Source: Amborella trichopoda
Taxonomy: Eukaryota; Streptophyta; Magnoliopsida; Amborellales; Amborellaceae
DNA: 64,000 nucleotides
Assembly: GCF_000471905.2 (NCBI RefSeq)
Contig: NW_006498435.1
Coordinates: 4,362,288-4,426,287 of the forward strand
Reading direction: 5' to 3'
In this document: positions 30,601 to 37,468 of the stretch, piece after piece
Layout of the letters: every line of letters begins with the position of its first letter
Position numbering within the stretch: the stretch's first letter is position 1
The notes under the pieces: generated by a model
What the model was told of the DNA's origin: nothing
Database searches by the model: none
Seen by the model: only the letters and a program-made list of their open reading frames with translations
Made by a program: the position numbers and the translations under genes

Positions 30601-32207
30601 TTTGTAATCCATGATAGATTTTTTTGTAATCCATGATCGAATTGTTTTTGTTTTTTTGTAATCCATGATCGAATTTTTTGGTTTTTTGTAACCCATAATA
30701 GAATTTTTTGTAATCCATGATCGAAATGTTTGTTTTCTTTTCTTGTAATCCATGATCGCTTTTTTTGTTTTTTTTGTTTTTTTTGTAACCCATGATAGAA
30801 TTTTTTGTAATCCATGATCGAATGTTTTGTAATACATGATCGAAATGTTTGTTTTTTTTTTGTAATCCATGATTGAATTTTTTTTTTTTTGNNNNNNNNN
30901 NNNNNNNNNNNNNNNNNNNNNNNNNNNNNNNNNNNNNNNNNNNNNNNNNNNNNNNNNNNNNNNNNNNNNNNNNNNNNNNNNNNNNNNNNNNNNNNNNNNN
31001 NNNNNNNNNNNNNNNNNNNNNNNNNNNNNNNNNNNNNNNNNNNNNNNNNNNNNNNNNNNNNNNNNNNNNNNNNGTAGGGATGAGCACGAAATACTGTAAA
31101 TGAAATGCTGAATGGCGGTTCATGCAGGGAAAGAACATATCAATATTCGTATATTCATTAAAACACATGAAAATTCTTAATGGAGTACCCTCATTTTTTA
31201 TTGAATTCCAAAAAACAATATTTATAATGAATTTTAATAATTTTTTCGGATTTTTTTTAAGCTTTATTCTGACCGATTCACCCGATTCTCGATCCGGATC
31301 GCCGATTTGCCGATCCGAATCGGTTTTTTGAAAGCCCGATCCGGGTCACCGATTCGTTTTTTAAACCATTGGTTCAAAGCAATTCAGTCAGAGACGGACA
31401 GAACAACTATCAGTAAAGTTGACCCTCTGAGCACTCTTTTTCTGCTTAAGTGGGCTCGTGGTATTATACTACACCAATACCGAGATAAGTAACCAGCACT
31501 GATTTTCCAAAGCAGCAAGCCACCCAAACATGCCCTTAGGGAATAGCCTTCACCCATGAAGATTTATGAGAGATAATGAGATCTAGCTGCTCTTGTGGAT
31601 CATTAACTAACTCCCTTCTTAGTATCCATTATGTATTATTTGAATTGGATTTCATTTTCTTTTCCAATTAATTTTCTTTTGACTGGGTAAGCGCAATCCA
31701 ACATAACATAACTAGAAATTGAAATAAATCATTATCATCATCCAAGTCTTTTTCCAATTATTTGAGATTGACTAGTAATTGAGTTAAATATCAAATAAAA
31801 AATATTTCTAGTAGGGAAATTCCATACCATCTATATCATGGGTGAAGTATCTCTACACAAATCTTTCTCGTGCATCTGATTGATGATTTAAATCTTTCTA
31901 GGTTTAATATGCACTCTCTAATAGAAGTTATTCTCAACATAAAAAAAAAGAAAAGCAAAAAATAAAATCACAAATTGCTTTGTGTTGTTTTTGTCAGGTA
32001 CATCCAGAGCACATGTGCCACTTCTGGTGAGGGACTTTATGAAGGCCTTGACTGGCTAAGCCAGAACATTACAAACAAGGCAAGATATTTATGCCCATTC
32101 TATATTTTAAAGATCATTAGAAACGTATTTGTTAATATTTTTTTCACATTTATTTCATTCCTCAGTTTTTTGACTTATCTGATGCTCCTATTGGCTTGTA
32201 GGGATGA
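11003..32207 (+). CDS. ADP-ribosylation factor (ARF1-type small GTPase), six coding exons
   Basis: Exons: 11003-11150, 18529-18599, 23618-23737, 28175-28293, 31998-32079, 32202-32207. Phases join cleanly to 181 codons, the usual ARF length. The protein has Gly2 for N-myristoylation, P-loop GLDAAGKT (24-31), switch 1 TIPTIG (Thr48), WDVGGQDK (66-73, catalytic Gln71), NKQD (126-129) and CATSG (159-163). ARF1-type GTPases cycle between cytosol and Golgi/endosome membranes and recruit COPI and other coats, with GEFs and GAPs as partners. Introns 1-4 are GT-AG. The last is predicted as GC-AG, giving the ending NK-Gly-stop where relatives usually end NKA; reading through instead would add about 48 unrelated residues. 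Introns of 7.4, 5.0, 4.4 and 3.7 kb are far larger than usual and hold transposons. No exon carries a disabling change, so the gene is probably active. Confidence 0.93.
11810..12783. mobile_element. hAT-like non-autonomous element in ARF intron 1
   Basis: The ends are inverted: CAATGTTCAGAAAAA at left and the reverse complement of TTTTTGAACATTG at right, matching the hAT terminal pattern CARNG. Just inside the ends are GC-rich segments with CCTAGGCG and GGTGCCT motifs. The left flank is TATGTAAG. The immediate right flank is TATGCTTG, with TATGTAAG 8 bp further on. The interior is AT-rich and non-coding; there is no transposase. Confidence 0.7.
12968..13235 (+). repeat. Tandem duplication (about 145 and 122 bp) in ARF intron 1
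   Basis: Unit 1 (12968-13112) and unit 2 (13113-13235) both start AAATTGACTTATCCATTGGA and end near AATTTGCA-AGTACAGAA. They are about 95% alike where aligned. Unit 2 lacks about 25 bp. There is no coding content. Confidence 0.85.
13236..14940. other. ARF intron 1 filler, no gene recognised
   Basis: Unique-looking AT-rich DNA. From 14566 a segment with TCAGTCCCACATTGAGG resembles retrotransposon LTR starts, but no partner LTR, primer site or target duplication was found. Confidence 0.3.
14944..15077 (+). repeat. 70-bp tandem duplication in ARF intron 1
   Basis: Unit 1 (14944-15013) and unit 2 (15014-15077) share TAACAGTCAATTAACA, TGACAACTATCTATTGA and CAGTCACATCTTTCAACTTG, with two or three differences. 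Confidence 0.85.
15078..17500. other. ARF intron 1 filler, no gene recognised
   Basis: AT-rich intronic DNA with no recognisable coding domain, terminal repeat or RNA gene. Confidence 0.3.
17501..17712 (+). repeat. About 105-bp tandem duplication in ARF intron 1
   Basis: Two units (17501-17608 and 17609-17712) share ATCCTAAACCTT, TTTTTCCTTTCATCAAC and AAAATGCCCCTCAATCAA. They differ at a few bases. Frames that run across and beyond them (17686-18048) lack any domain and are not called. Confidence 0.8.
18529..18599 (+). CDS. ARF exon 2 (residues 50-73, switch 2)
   Basis: Acceptor TTTTAG, donor GTATTG. It encodes [20 protein letters not shown] and QDK, the G3 box with Gln71. Confidence 0.95.
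18600..19490. other. Start of ARF intron 2, no gene recognised
   Basis: AT-rich intron DNA between exon 2 and the first MITE. No feature was recognised. Confidence 0.3.
19491..19711 (-). mobile_element. MITE, GGTGCG family, minus-strand short copy
   Basis: Its reverse complement carries AAGGTTGAAACCTTAAACAA followed by TCAAAGTAAGGTGCACTTCC and the family core (AAATTTTAAACTATAAAAC, AAATCAAGCATATCTATAA). It is shorter than the full copies and one end is poorly defined. It abuts the (TA)n tract at 19715. Confidence 0.55.
19715..20354. repeat. (TA)n microsatellite interrupted by assembly gap 19756-20322
   Basis: About 38 bp of TA repeat lies left of the gap and 32 bp right of it, with 567 N between. 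The real content and length of the gap are unknown. Open frames crossing it are meaningless. Confidence 0.9.
20355..20798. mobile_element. Fold-back element A between (TA)n tracts
   Basis: The left half (CATCATCGTCCAAAGTTCAT, GTGTTTCAATTTTCATTTTT, GATCTGAAATT) returns as its reverse complement in the right half (AATTTCAAATCATTCC, AATTGAAACACTACCAGA, TTTGGATGGTGATGAGC). The fold-back covers nearly the whole 440 bp. It is non-coding and bordered by TA repeats. Confidence 0.8.
20825..21306. mobile_element. Fold-back element B between (TA)n tracts
   Basis: Arms GTTCAAAATTTATCACACGG and GTGTTTGAATTTTAAT pair with ATTATAAAAATTCAAATAC and CCGTGTAATAAACTTTGGAC. It shares the inner segment GTGTGTG-CTTAGTGAG-TGCAC with element A and is a diverged relative. 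It is followed at 21307 by TA repeats. Confidence 0.8.
21324..21657. mobile_element. Fold-back element C between (TA)n tracts
   Basis: Long arms: TATAGAGCATTTTATAATTG at left and its reverse complement CAATTATAAAATGCTCTATA at right, with further pairing through TCAACAAATTT and GGAGGGGTGTGATGTCATCC against GGATGACGTCACACCCCTCC. It is not related in sequence to A and B. TA repeats lie on both sides. Confidence 0.85.
21687..21894. mobile_element. Single arm (half copy) of the element E family
   Basis: TTGAATTTTAATTTTTTTTA and AAATCACTTGAAATTTTGAG match the left arm of element E (21914-22371). The sequence stops at a (TA)n tract near the point where the fold-back centre should be. Confidence 0.7.
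21914..22371. mobile_element. Fold-back element E between (TA)n tracts
   Basis: Left-arm segments (AATGATGGTGTAGGC, TAGCCTACAA, TTGAATTTTAATTTTTTTTA, AAATCACTTGAAATTTTGGG) recur reversed at right (CCTAAAATTTCATGTGATTT, TTGTAGGCTAATGGGCC). The centre is the perfect palindrome CCCCTAAAACGTTTTAGGGG (22143-22162). Its inner arms resemble A and B. Confidence 0.85.
22385..22681. mobile_element. Fold-back element F between (TA)n tracts
   Basis: Ends GGAAGCATCTATGTAATGC and GGCAAAATGCTACA pair loosely with TGTAGCGTTTTGCC and GGGCATTTTTTAGGTTTTTCC at right. The inside is unusually GC-rich with repeated ATGTCCGTG/CACGGACAT inverted motifs. TA repeats lie on both sides. Confidence 0.75.
22780..23165 (+). 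mobile_element. MITE, GGTGCG family, full copy with 9-bp target duplication
   Basis: It starts GGGTGCGATTTGAATAGAGCC and ends ATATAAACTTTTTCC. Flanks TTTAAGTTT (22771-22779 and 23166-23174) are identical 9-bp direct repeats. Arms GAGGCTCTAAACAATCAAA (left) and TTTGATTGTTTAGAGCC (right) are inverted. A 9-bp duplication suggests mobilisation by a Mutator-type transposase. It is non-coding. Confidence 0.85.
23618..23737 (+). CDS. ARF exon 3 (residues 74-113)
   Basis: Acceptor TTAACAG, donor GTGAGT; 40 whole codons. It encodes the segment from [10 protein letters not shown] through [13 protein letters not shown] to LHRMLSE. Confidence 0.95.
23936..24160 (+). mobile_element. MITE, GGTGCG family, shortened copy
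   Basis: It starts GGGTGCGTTTATTTAAGCC, keeps GTTTCAGTGTCGGAAACACC and AACTCTTGAAAAACTTGAAA, and ends CATAAACTTTTTCC. The middle is deleted relative to 22780-23165. No clear target duplication was found. Confidence 0.7.
24655..24806 (+). repeat. About 26-bp tandem repeats (TTATTTTATTAGGGGTAAAA)
   Basis: Six units of TAAAAGTACGTTATTTTATT followed by AGGGGT, with small changes. They lie in the presumed LTR upstream of the primer-binding site at 25111. Confidence 0.85.
24807..25105 (+). repeat. Probable LTR (right part) of a second type of gypsy element
   Basis: The sequence ends TTTTATGACA at 25105, just before a primer-binding site, as an LTR should. The left LTR boundary could not be fixed and may lie further left than 24655. 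No 3' partner LTR was found. Confidence 0.5.
25111..25124 (+). other. Retrotransposon primer-binding site (initiator tRNA-Met type)
   Basis: TGGTATCAGAGCTT is complementary to the 3' end of plant initiator tRNA-Met, the classic primer of many plant LTR retrotransposons. It lies five bases after the presumed LTR end, with gag following. Confidence 0.85.
25265..25750 (+). pseudogene. gypsy gag fragment in ARF intron 3
   Basis: Frame pieces read [25 protein letters not shown], then after a shift [32 protein letters not shown]. This order (FxYK, WWE-L, TWxxMxxEL) is typical of the retrotransposon gag domain of plant Ty3/gypsy chromovirus-like elements. Stops and a frameshift near 25630 kill it, and it ends abruptly at about 25750. 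It follows the primer-binding site at 25111. Confidence 0.8.
25751..26620 (+). mobile_element. Possible LTR/leader fragment of a Tat-like element
   Basis: GTGATCTAAGAGGG (26347-26360) with a downstream CTCGAACCCC resembles the region at 59801-59850, just upstream of the primer-binding site of the element at 60.0 kb. Base composition shifts to higher GC relative to the intron around it. Boundaries and orientation are not secured. Confidence 0.3.
26700..27090. other. GA-rich intron DNA ending in a hairpin
   Basis: GAGA runs (26727-26750, 26822-26830, 26975-26995) occur here. From 27003 to 27083 GTGCCTTGTAA pairs with TTACAAGGCGC, with CCCCATGTTAACTTGGGG inside. This could be one end of a small MITE. 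No gene was seen. Confidence 0.35.
27091..28174. other. Remainder of ARF intron 3, no gene recognised
   Basis: AT-rich intron DNA without recognisable domain, terminal repeat or RNA gene. Confidence 0.3.
28175..28293 (+). CDS. ARF exon 4 (residues 114-153, NKQD box)
   Basis: Acceptor CTACAG, donor GTAAGA. It encodes [20 protein letters not shown] and on to SLRQRR. The Trp153 codon is split TG/G across intron 4. Confidence 0.95.
28419..29260. mobile_element. MULE-type MITE with long terminal inverted repeats in ARF intron 4
   Basis: Terminal inverted repeats of about 120 bp: left GGAAAAATTACGTAAATATC against the reverse complement of the right end, GGGAAAATTACGTAAATGTC, with further matches (TCTGTTTTAGTTT, TTATTACCAAAATA, TTATTACTGATAT). 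Flanks TATTATTAT (28410-28418 and 29261-29269) are 9-bp direct repeats, as made by Mutator-type transposases, though this triplet-like sequence is low complexity. Inside is a direct repeat of GAGGTAGAGAGAGAATACGC (about 28955 and 29000). There is no transposase. Confidence 0.85.
30389..31371. mobile_element. hAT-type non-autonomous element in ARF intron 4
   Basis: It starts CAGCGTTTTAAAAAACG and ends CGTTTTTTAAACCATTG, which fits inverted hAT ends (CARNG). Perfect 8-bp target duplications GTTCAAAG lie at 30381-30388 and 31372-31379. Subterminal regions are rich in CCGGTTC/GAATCGG motifs. The interior has TGTAATCCATGATCG repeats (30597-30890) and assembly gap 30892-31073. No transposase is seen; part of the interior is unknown because of the gap. 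Confidence 0.85.
30597..30891. repeat. TGTAATCCATGATCG tandem repeats next to an assembly gap
   Basis: About ten units of TTTTTTGTAATCCATGATCG with T runs of varying length lie inside the hAT-type element. Lysine-rich open frames on the minus strand are products of the T runs, not genes. Confidence 0.85.
31998..32079 (+). CDS. ARF exon 5 (residues 153-180)
   Basis: Acceptor TTGTCAG. It encodes [20 protein letters not shown] and SQNITNK, including the G5 box CATSG. It is followed by GCAAGA, read as a GC donor because the joined product then has normal length. Confidence 0.9.
32202..32207 (+). CDS. ARF terminal exon (one residue plus stop), predicted
   Basis: After acceptor TTGGCTTGTAG the bases GGATGA give Gly-stop and bring the protein to 181 residues. 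An alternative acceptor at 32164-32165 (CTCAG) would give an unrelated tail of 12 residues. Read-through of the intron would give about 48 extra residues. Confidence 0.55.
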   Translation, partial: G

Positions 32208-32639
32208 CGTTTGGAATAGTAAGGTGAGGTAAGACGTCATTTGAACATCAGAAAGACGCCTCATTCCAAATTTCCTTATTTGTCAAAGAATATTAACTTT
32301 TATAAATGTCATTGAATGTCCCCTTTGGAAACATTAAAAGTTCATGGTTGTAATAGGGAGCAATTGAATGTAATGCCAATCAGTTGCTTGTAAGATGAAA
32401 ATTGACTGGGCGTGTTTTGTTTTGCAATTTTTTTTTTTTAATTCTTGTTTTAAGTTAGTACTCAACTTGACAAGAAGCAACTCAGCTTTGTAGTTTGGAG
32501 CATAGTTGTTGGAAACGTCTGTGAACCTGAATTGTTTCAGGAACTGGAATCGTGCCTGGCTAGAAGATTCCCACTCTAGGGATCGTTGTCCGTACAATAG
32601 GAATCGTTGAGAATGAGATTCCTAGTTTTCAGGAATGGT

Positions 32640-33030
32640 ATCAATCGGAATAAGTCCAAGTTTCATCTACATATGGAATCGAGAATCCAACTTCCTTGGA
32701 ATCGAGATTCCCATCCCTTGGGATGACACTCCAATAGTCAAGTTTCATTAATATGTGGAGTCGAGTTTCCGTCATTTACGGAATCAAGTTTCCGACATAT
32801 GTGGAATCGAGTTTCCGTCATCTATGGAATCGTGATTCTAACATATTTGGAATCAACTATTTGAAGTATATGGATCGATGATTCATGCTGGTTTGAGATC
32901 GAGAATTACAATAGCGGAATCGAGTTTTCGACATCTCTTTATTTGAGTTTCTAACATATGTGGTACATAGATATATTGTTGTTTGGAATAATGATTCTAA
33001 CATATTTAGAATCAAGTTTCTGAAGTATTG
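32640..33030 (+). repeat. Diverged tandem repeats around ATGTGGAATCGAGTTTCC
   Basis: Ten or more imperfect units of about 27-35 bp, each with an ATATGTGGAATCGAGTTTCC-like core. They start about 430 bp downstream of the ARF stop. There is no coding content. Confidence 0.75.
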
Positions 33031-34853
33031 GAGGGGCGAGTTGGACAGGTGTCACTGCGTAGATTTTTTAGATATTAGTACTGCAATATCATTTAGGAAG
33101 TGTCAGGTGTCACTGTGTAGATTGTTTAGACATTAGAGGAGGTTGGTTTGTGTCAAGCCATGACACTATGGTATATGCAGGGCTGCATGTTGTGCATAAA
33201 GGAAAGATGTTGTGCATAAAGGAAAGATGGTGGTGTCGGCATGTATTAGTGTAAGGAGAAGGTGGTTGGCCACTAAAAAAATGAACACGATGTTCAATAA
33301 GTGTGAAATGTATTCATGAAGAGATTGTAAGTCGGAATTTTAAAATAATTAATATTTAAGTATTCCACATCTTCACGTTCATTATGACAGGGCACATAAC
33401 ATTGTATGTATGTTTTGCACTATGATTTTTTCATAATAAATTTTATTTTGGAGAATTCTCTTTGAAATCATTTTTTTTTTTTTAGGAGAGGCAGCCCCTA
33501 ATCCTCCCTACGACACCAAAGCATCAAAAATTTTCGAGTTGGACTATATATAAGTTACCTGATGCAATTATCTTTTACTCATTTTTTTCACAACTATTGA
33601 CCAATAAAAAATCAAGTGTACTATGTTTGATTAAGTGTGGGATGTATTCTATTGAGATATTGTAAGTCAGAAGTCAAAAGACTTGAAACTTCAAAATAAA
33701 GGTGCGGTTTGCATATAAATGAATCTTTAGTTGTAGTGTTCAGGTTGAAGCAAATTGTTAAAGTATTTCACCAATGTGTGGACTATGCACTAATATAAGG
33801 GAGCACTGTCGCTTACTAGTGCCCCGGTTTCCTTCACTCTACCCTACCCAAGATAGTGTTATGGTCAATGTGATATTGGGTTCCTCCATAAGGATTGGTG
33901 TTCTTGCCAAAATGGTGGGATAGTATTTGTGGTTTATGTAGGTTTTGTTCGAGATACTTTGAGAGAGAGTGAAACCCTTTATTGTTAGTTTCTGTTTTTC
34001 TTTGCTTTTTATGTGTTTTTAGTTTCTCCGTCCATGAAAGCAAGCCAGCAAAAGAGAGATAGTCCATTAAGAGAGAGAGGATATAAAAAAAAATGGAATA
34101 GGTGTAGAAGGGGAATGAGAGAGAGAATGGTGAGGGGTGGAGAGAGAGAGTAAAGAGAGATTGACCAGCTGTGGGGGACAGGGGAAAGAAAGAGTACAGA
34201 GAGACGGTGACGCACAAGATGGGAGAGTTTGAGCAAACTGGGAGTTTCTAGTTGATGGTGTTGGTCCGTGGAGTTCAATGCTTAATCTGAACCGTCCACT
34301 ATTTTGTTCGGTTGATAAGACTGCATCCTTAGTTATTAAGATAAGGATGTAAATGTATATAAACATTTCCGAAAAACTAATGTAATCGACCGAGATATTG
34401 TAAGAGAGTTTTAAAAATAACATCACTCATCATACATGGGTAACACGGGGGCCAAAGACCGGCCCTGAAACTATGTTAAGTTAATTATATATGGCATAAT
34501 TGAGTGTGGTAATTAGTTACTGGTTTGGTAATGAGCTACTAAAGCTTTTGTAATATCTTATCATCAAACTGTCAAAGTATCAAATAGATAATCAAACCCT
34601 TGATTTTTTTGCAAAACTTTAGGCTTGGACAACAATGTCGCTCCACCCATCGCTAAAGTCCAAAGGACTCTAAACCAAATAACCCAATAGCACTTTGAAC
34701 CTACACCACGCAATCATTTGCAAGCTTCAGAATTGCCACTGATGTACTCGTGATTAAAACTTAATGGGGTTTGGAGTTTGGAACCCAAAACCACTTCAAC
34801 GTAGCCACGCAGAAAACAATCACCGATAAGAGGCATAGATATCATATAACTAA
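33031..34853. other. Intergenic region downstream of ARF
   Basis: AT-rich DNA with GA-rich patches (33958-34210). At 33699 GGTGCGGTTTGCATATAAATG matches only the first 20 or so bases of the GGTGCG MITE family. No gene recognised. Confidence 0.35.
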
Positions 34854-35244
34854 GGGTGTGGTTTCCATATGGTTGCAACTTAAACAATCCAATTAAGTGC
34901 ACTCCAATTTATTATAACATATAATTTAGATGTAAAATATTCTTAGGATTATCTCAAAATCTATTTTTATATCAAATTGTAAAATTTTAAACTTCAAAAA
35001 TGGTTAAAATCAAGTAGATCTATAAACATATGGAAATCTTGAAAATTGACGATTTAGATAAAGTGTTTTAAGATGCACTATTTTTACGAATTAAAATTCT
35101 TTTTACTTTTTATAGTCATCTATCTCGATGTTGAGATGATCAATTAGAGTGTTTTTCAACATTAAAACAATATTTTCCAATAGATTTTTGAGGTGCATCC
35201 ATAGTTATATATTTTAAGGTTGCAACCTTATATAAACTTTCTCC
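34854..35244 (+). mobile_element. MITE, GGTGCG family, full copy
   Basis: It starts GGGTGTGGTTTCCATATGG and ends ATATAAACTTTCTCC. Flanks TATAACTAA (34845-34853) and TATAACTGA (35245-35253) match at 8 of 9 positions, a decayed 9-bp target duplication. Inner parts AAATCAAGTAGATCTATAAA and TCTTGAAAATTGACGATTTA match the copy at 22780-23165. Confidence 0.8.
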
Positions 35245-35253
35245 TATAACTGA

Positions 35254-36910
35254 AGAAGAAGTTCTATATTAACTCTGGGTGCAATTTGAATTAAACACTG
35301 ATCTTGTCCGGTTCTACCTCTATTAGTAGTTTAGTACTACTACACATGAAATAAAAAACATAGTTAACATACTCAAAATATTTAATCTCCACTCGATGCC
35401 AAACCAATAGAAGGCAAAAGTAAAAGAAGTTAAGTTTTCAACCAAATAGAACAAACAAATAACACAGCTAGAAAATTAGCATAAGAAAAAAATTTCTAGA
35501 AATGAAGGAAATGTACTGAGAAAATACATGGCAGACGAGTAAATACATGGTAGACGACCCATGAAAAATTAAAGAAAGTGCGTACAAGTAAAAAATTTCA
35601 AGCAAGACTACTCAATACAAAATTTCTTTAACAAATGCTTACTGAAATGAGCAAATACATGCAGAGCTCTGAATAAAGTTAGGGTAGATGACTCATGAAA
35701 AAAAAAGAAAGTGGCTTCCTAAAAAATGAAAGGAAAAATAGAAAAAACCAAAACTAGATAAGAGATAAGGAAACAACTTTATGTGTTTAATAAAAAAGAT
35801 ATCTAACTCCGAATGTAACATAATGTGAAGCACAATGACCCCATCTAAATGCCTTAAGGAATGACGACATAAATAAAAAGAAATAGATGAAATAAAAAGA
35901 AATGGAAGCTCTAGGATCACTTATTATAACACAAAATAAGATTTTTGGCATGTCAGTAGAAGTTAAAGTGTTAAACCACAAATAGGGCTCTAAAAAATTA
36001 CAGAAACAGCCCTACCACCCTTAGCATTCATACAGTTCAAGAATGTAGGGTCCCAAAAACTCACAAACAAGAAGAGGACCCTATAAATCAACACAAAAAA
36101 CAAACAAAAAACCTGCCTCGAACCCTAGCAGCCACAATGGTTGAGGCCAACCTTTTGGACCATGTCCCCAAACTACATAGGCTTGTGTCGTCCTATATCT
36201 CCTTCATGTGGTTATTCTAGCCCCCTTTCTTCGCCTTAGCAATATTCTTTTTTATTGCCCAATATTTAGAATATTGATGCCTCCTCCTTTGCTCTTGCGC
36301 ATCATGCTCTTCCATATTTACGTCCTCCTCCACTTCTGGAGCCCTACACTCCACACATTTTATTGTTTCCAACCAAAATGGTGATCCTGTCCTTTGCATT
36401 ATGAGTTCAAGTAGGAAGGAGAGAGAGAGATGTTTTCTTGATAGAGTTTTGGGTTTGCAATATGAGTTTGGGCAGGAAGGAGAGAGAGAGACGTTTTCCT
36501 AATAGAGTTTTGGTGAAGAGCGAGAGAGGGTTCTAGCGAAGAAGTCATGGTAGATTCAAGAGCTATCCACATAAAGAAAGAGAGGGTTCAAGGAGAGGGG
36601 GACGGATAAGTAGAGGGAGGTAGAATTAGAGAAAAGGAGGGCGATTTGACAGTTGGGAGATTGTATAAGATTACAAGATATACAATGTCAGGATCATATT
36701 CTATGAGATCCTTCCCATTACAAACCTATTAACGATAGTGGATTTTTACTATTTTTTTCTTTAGTTAGTCATGTAAGTGCTTAATATAATTCAAAAGCTT
36801 ATGAACCCAAATATATTTGAACATTGTATTAACAGAGACTTGTACATAACTCTTATACTAAAGATCACTAATATATTTTTATTGCCATCCACGCGTAATT
36901 TATAAAATTG
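35254..36910. other. Intergenic DNA, no gene recognised
   Basis: AT-rich with A-runs. A GGGTGCAATTTGAATTAAAC motif at 35278 recalls the GGTGCG MITE start only. From 36400 to 36640 there are GA-rich repeats (AAGGAGAGAGAGA). A 60-codon minus-strand frame at 36217-36399 has no recognisable domain. Confidence 0.35.
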
Positions 36911-36919
36911 CCATACCAC

Positions 36920-37468
36920 ATATTTACTGACGGGTATGGGTCCACCCAAAATCAGTAGTCCTATGGTGAGGGGATGAACCATGGATTAATAGTTCATAAC
37001 AACCAAACTCGAGCTTAGTTTTTCAATCCAATAACCTCATTCACACTTTTGAAAAGTGAGGATAATCATGAGCATTTATTGCTCATGGTAATATGTTGTC
37101 GTACATAGTAGTCCTTGATGAACCATTGATAATAATCCATAGTTCATAATAACCAACTGGAGCATCGTTATATATTTTATAATGCTTCATCCCAATAAAC
37201 TAATTATGTTAAAATGATTAGCATTTAATGGTTTAAATGCTCAGGGTGACGTGTTGCTATACCACGAAGTTTGCTAATGGTCAACGGGTCCACCTAAAAT
37301 AGTAGTCCCTACGATAAGTGGTGAATCGTGAGCCATTGATAATAATTCATAAAAAGATTGGGTTTTATATATTCAATGTCAACCCAATAAGCTTCTAAAG
37401 TTGGGAAAATGTTGAGCATTTAGTATGTTAAATGTTCATGATGACATGTTTCTATACCATCAAATTTT
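36920..37468 (+). repeat. Three diverged tandem units of about 180 bp
   Basis: Each unit has TAGTCC-n-GATGAACCATTGATAATA-like, TTCATAA and a GAGCATTTA-n-GCTCA-GGTGA-ATGTTG segment. Approximate starts are 36929, 37106 and 37277. The array stops exactly where the truncated gag of gypsy copy 2 begins (37469). Confidence 0.65.

Noticed and set aside
30396..31168. Lysine-rich minus-strand frames
   Set aside because: They are produced by T runs and TGTAATCCATGATCG repeats inside a hAT-type element and run into N.
33834..34426. Overlapping minus-strand Ser/Leu-rich frames downstream of ARF
   Set aside because: Caused by GA-rich plus-strand sequence; three overlapping frames and no domain.
36217..36399. 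60-codon minus-strand frame with charged residues
   Set aside because: No recognisable domain, and the surrounding sequence has no exon-like continuation.
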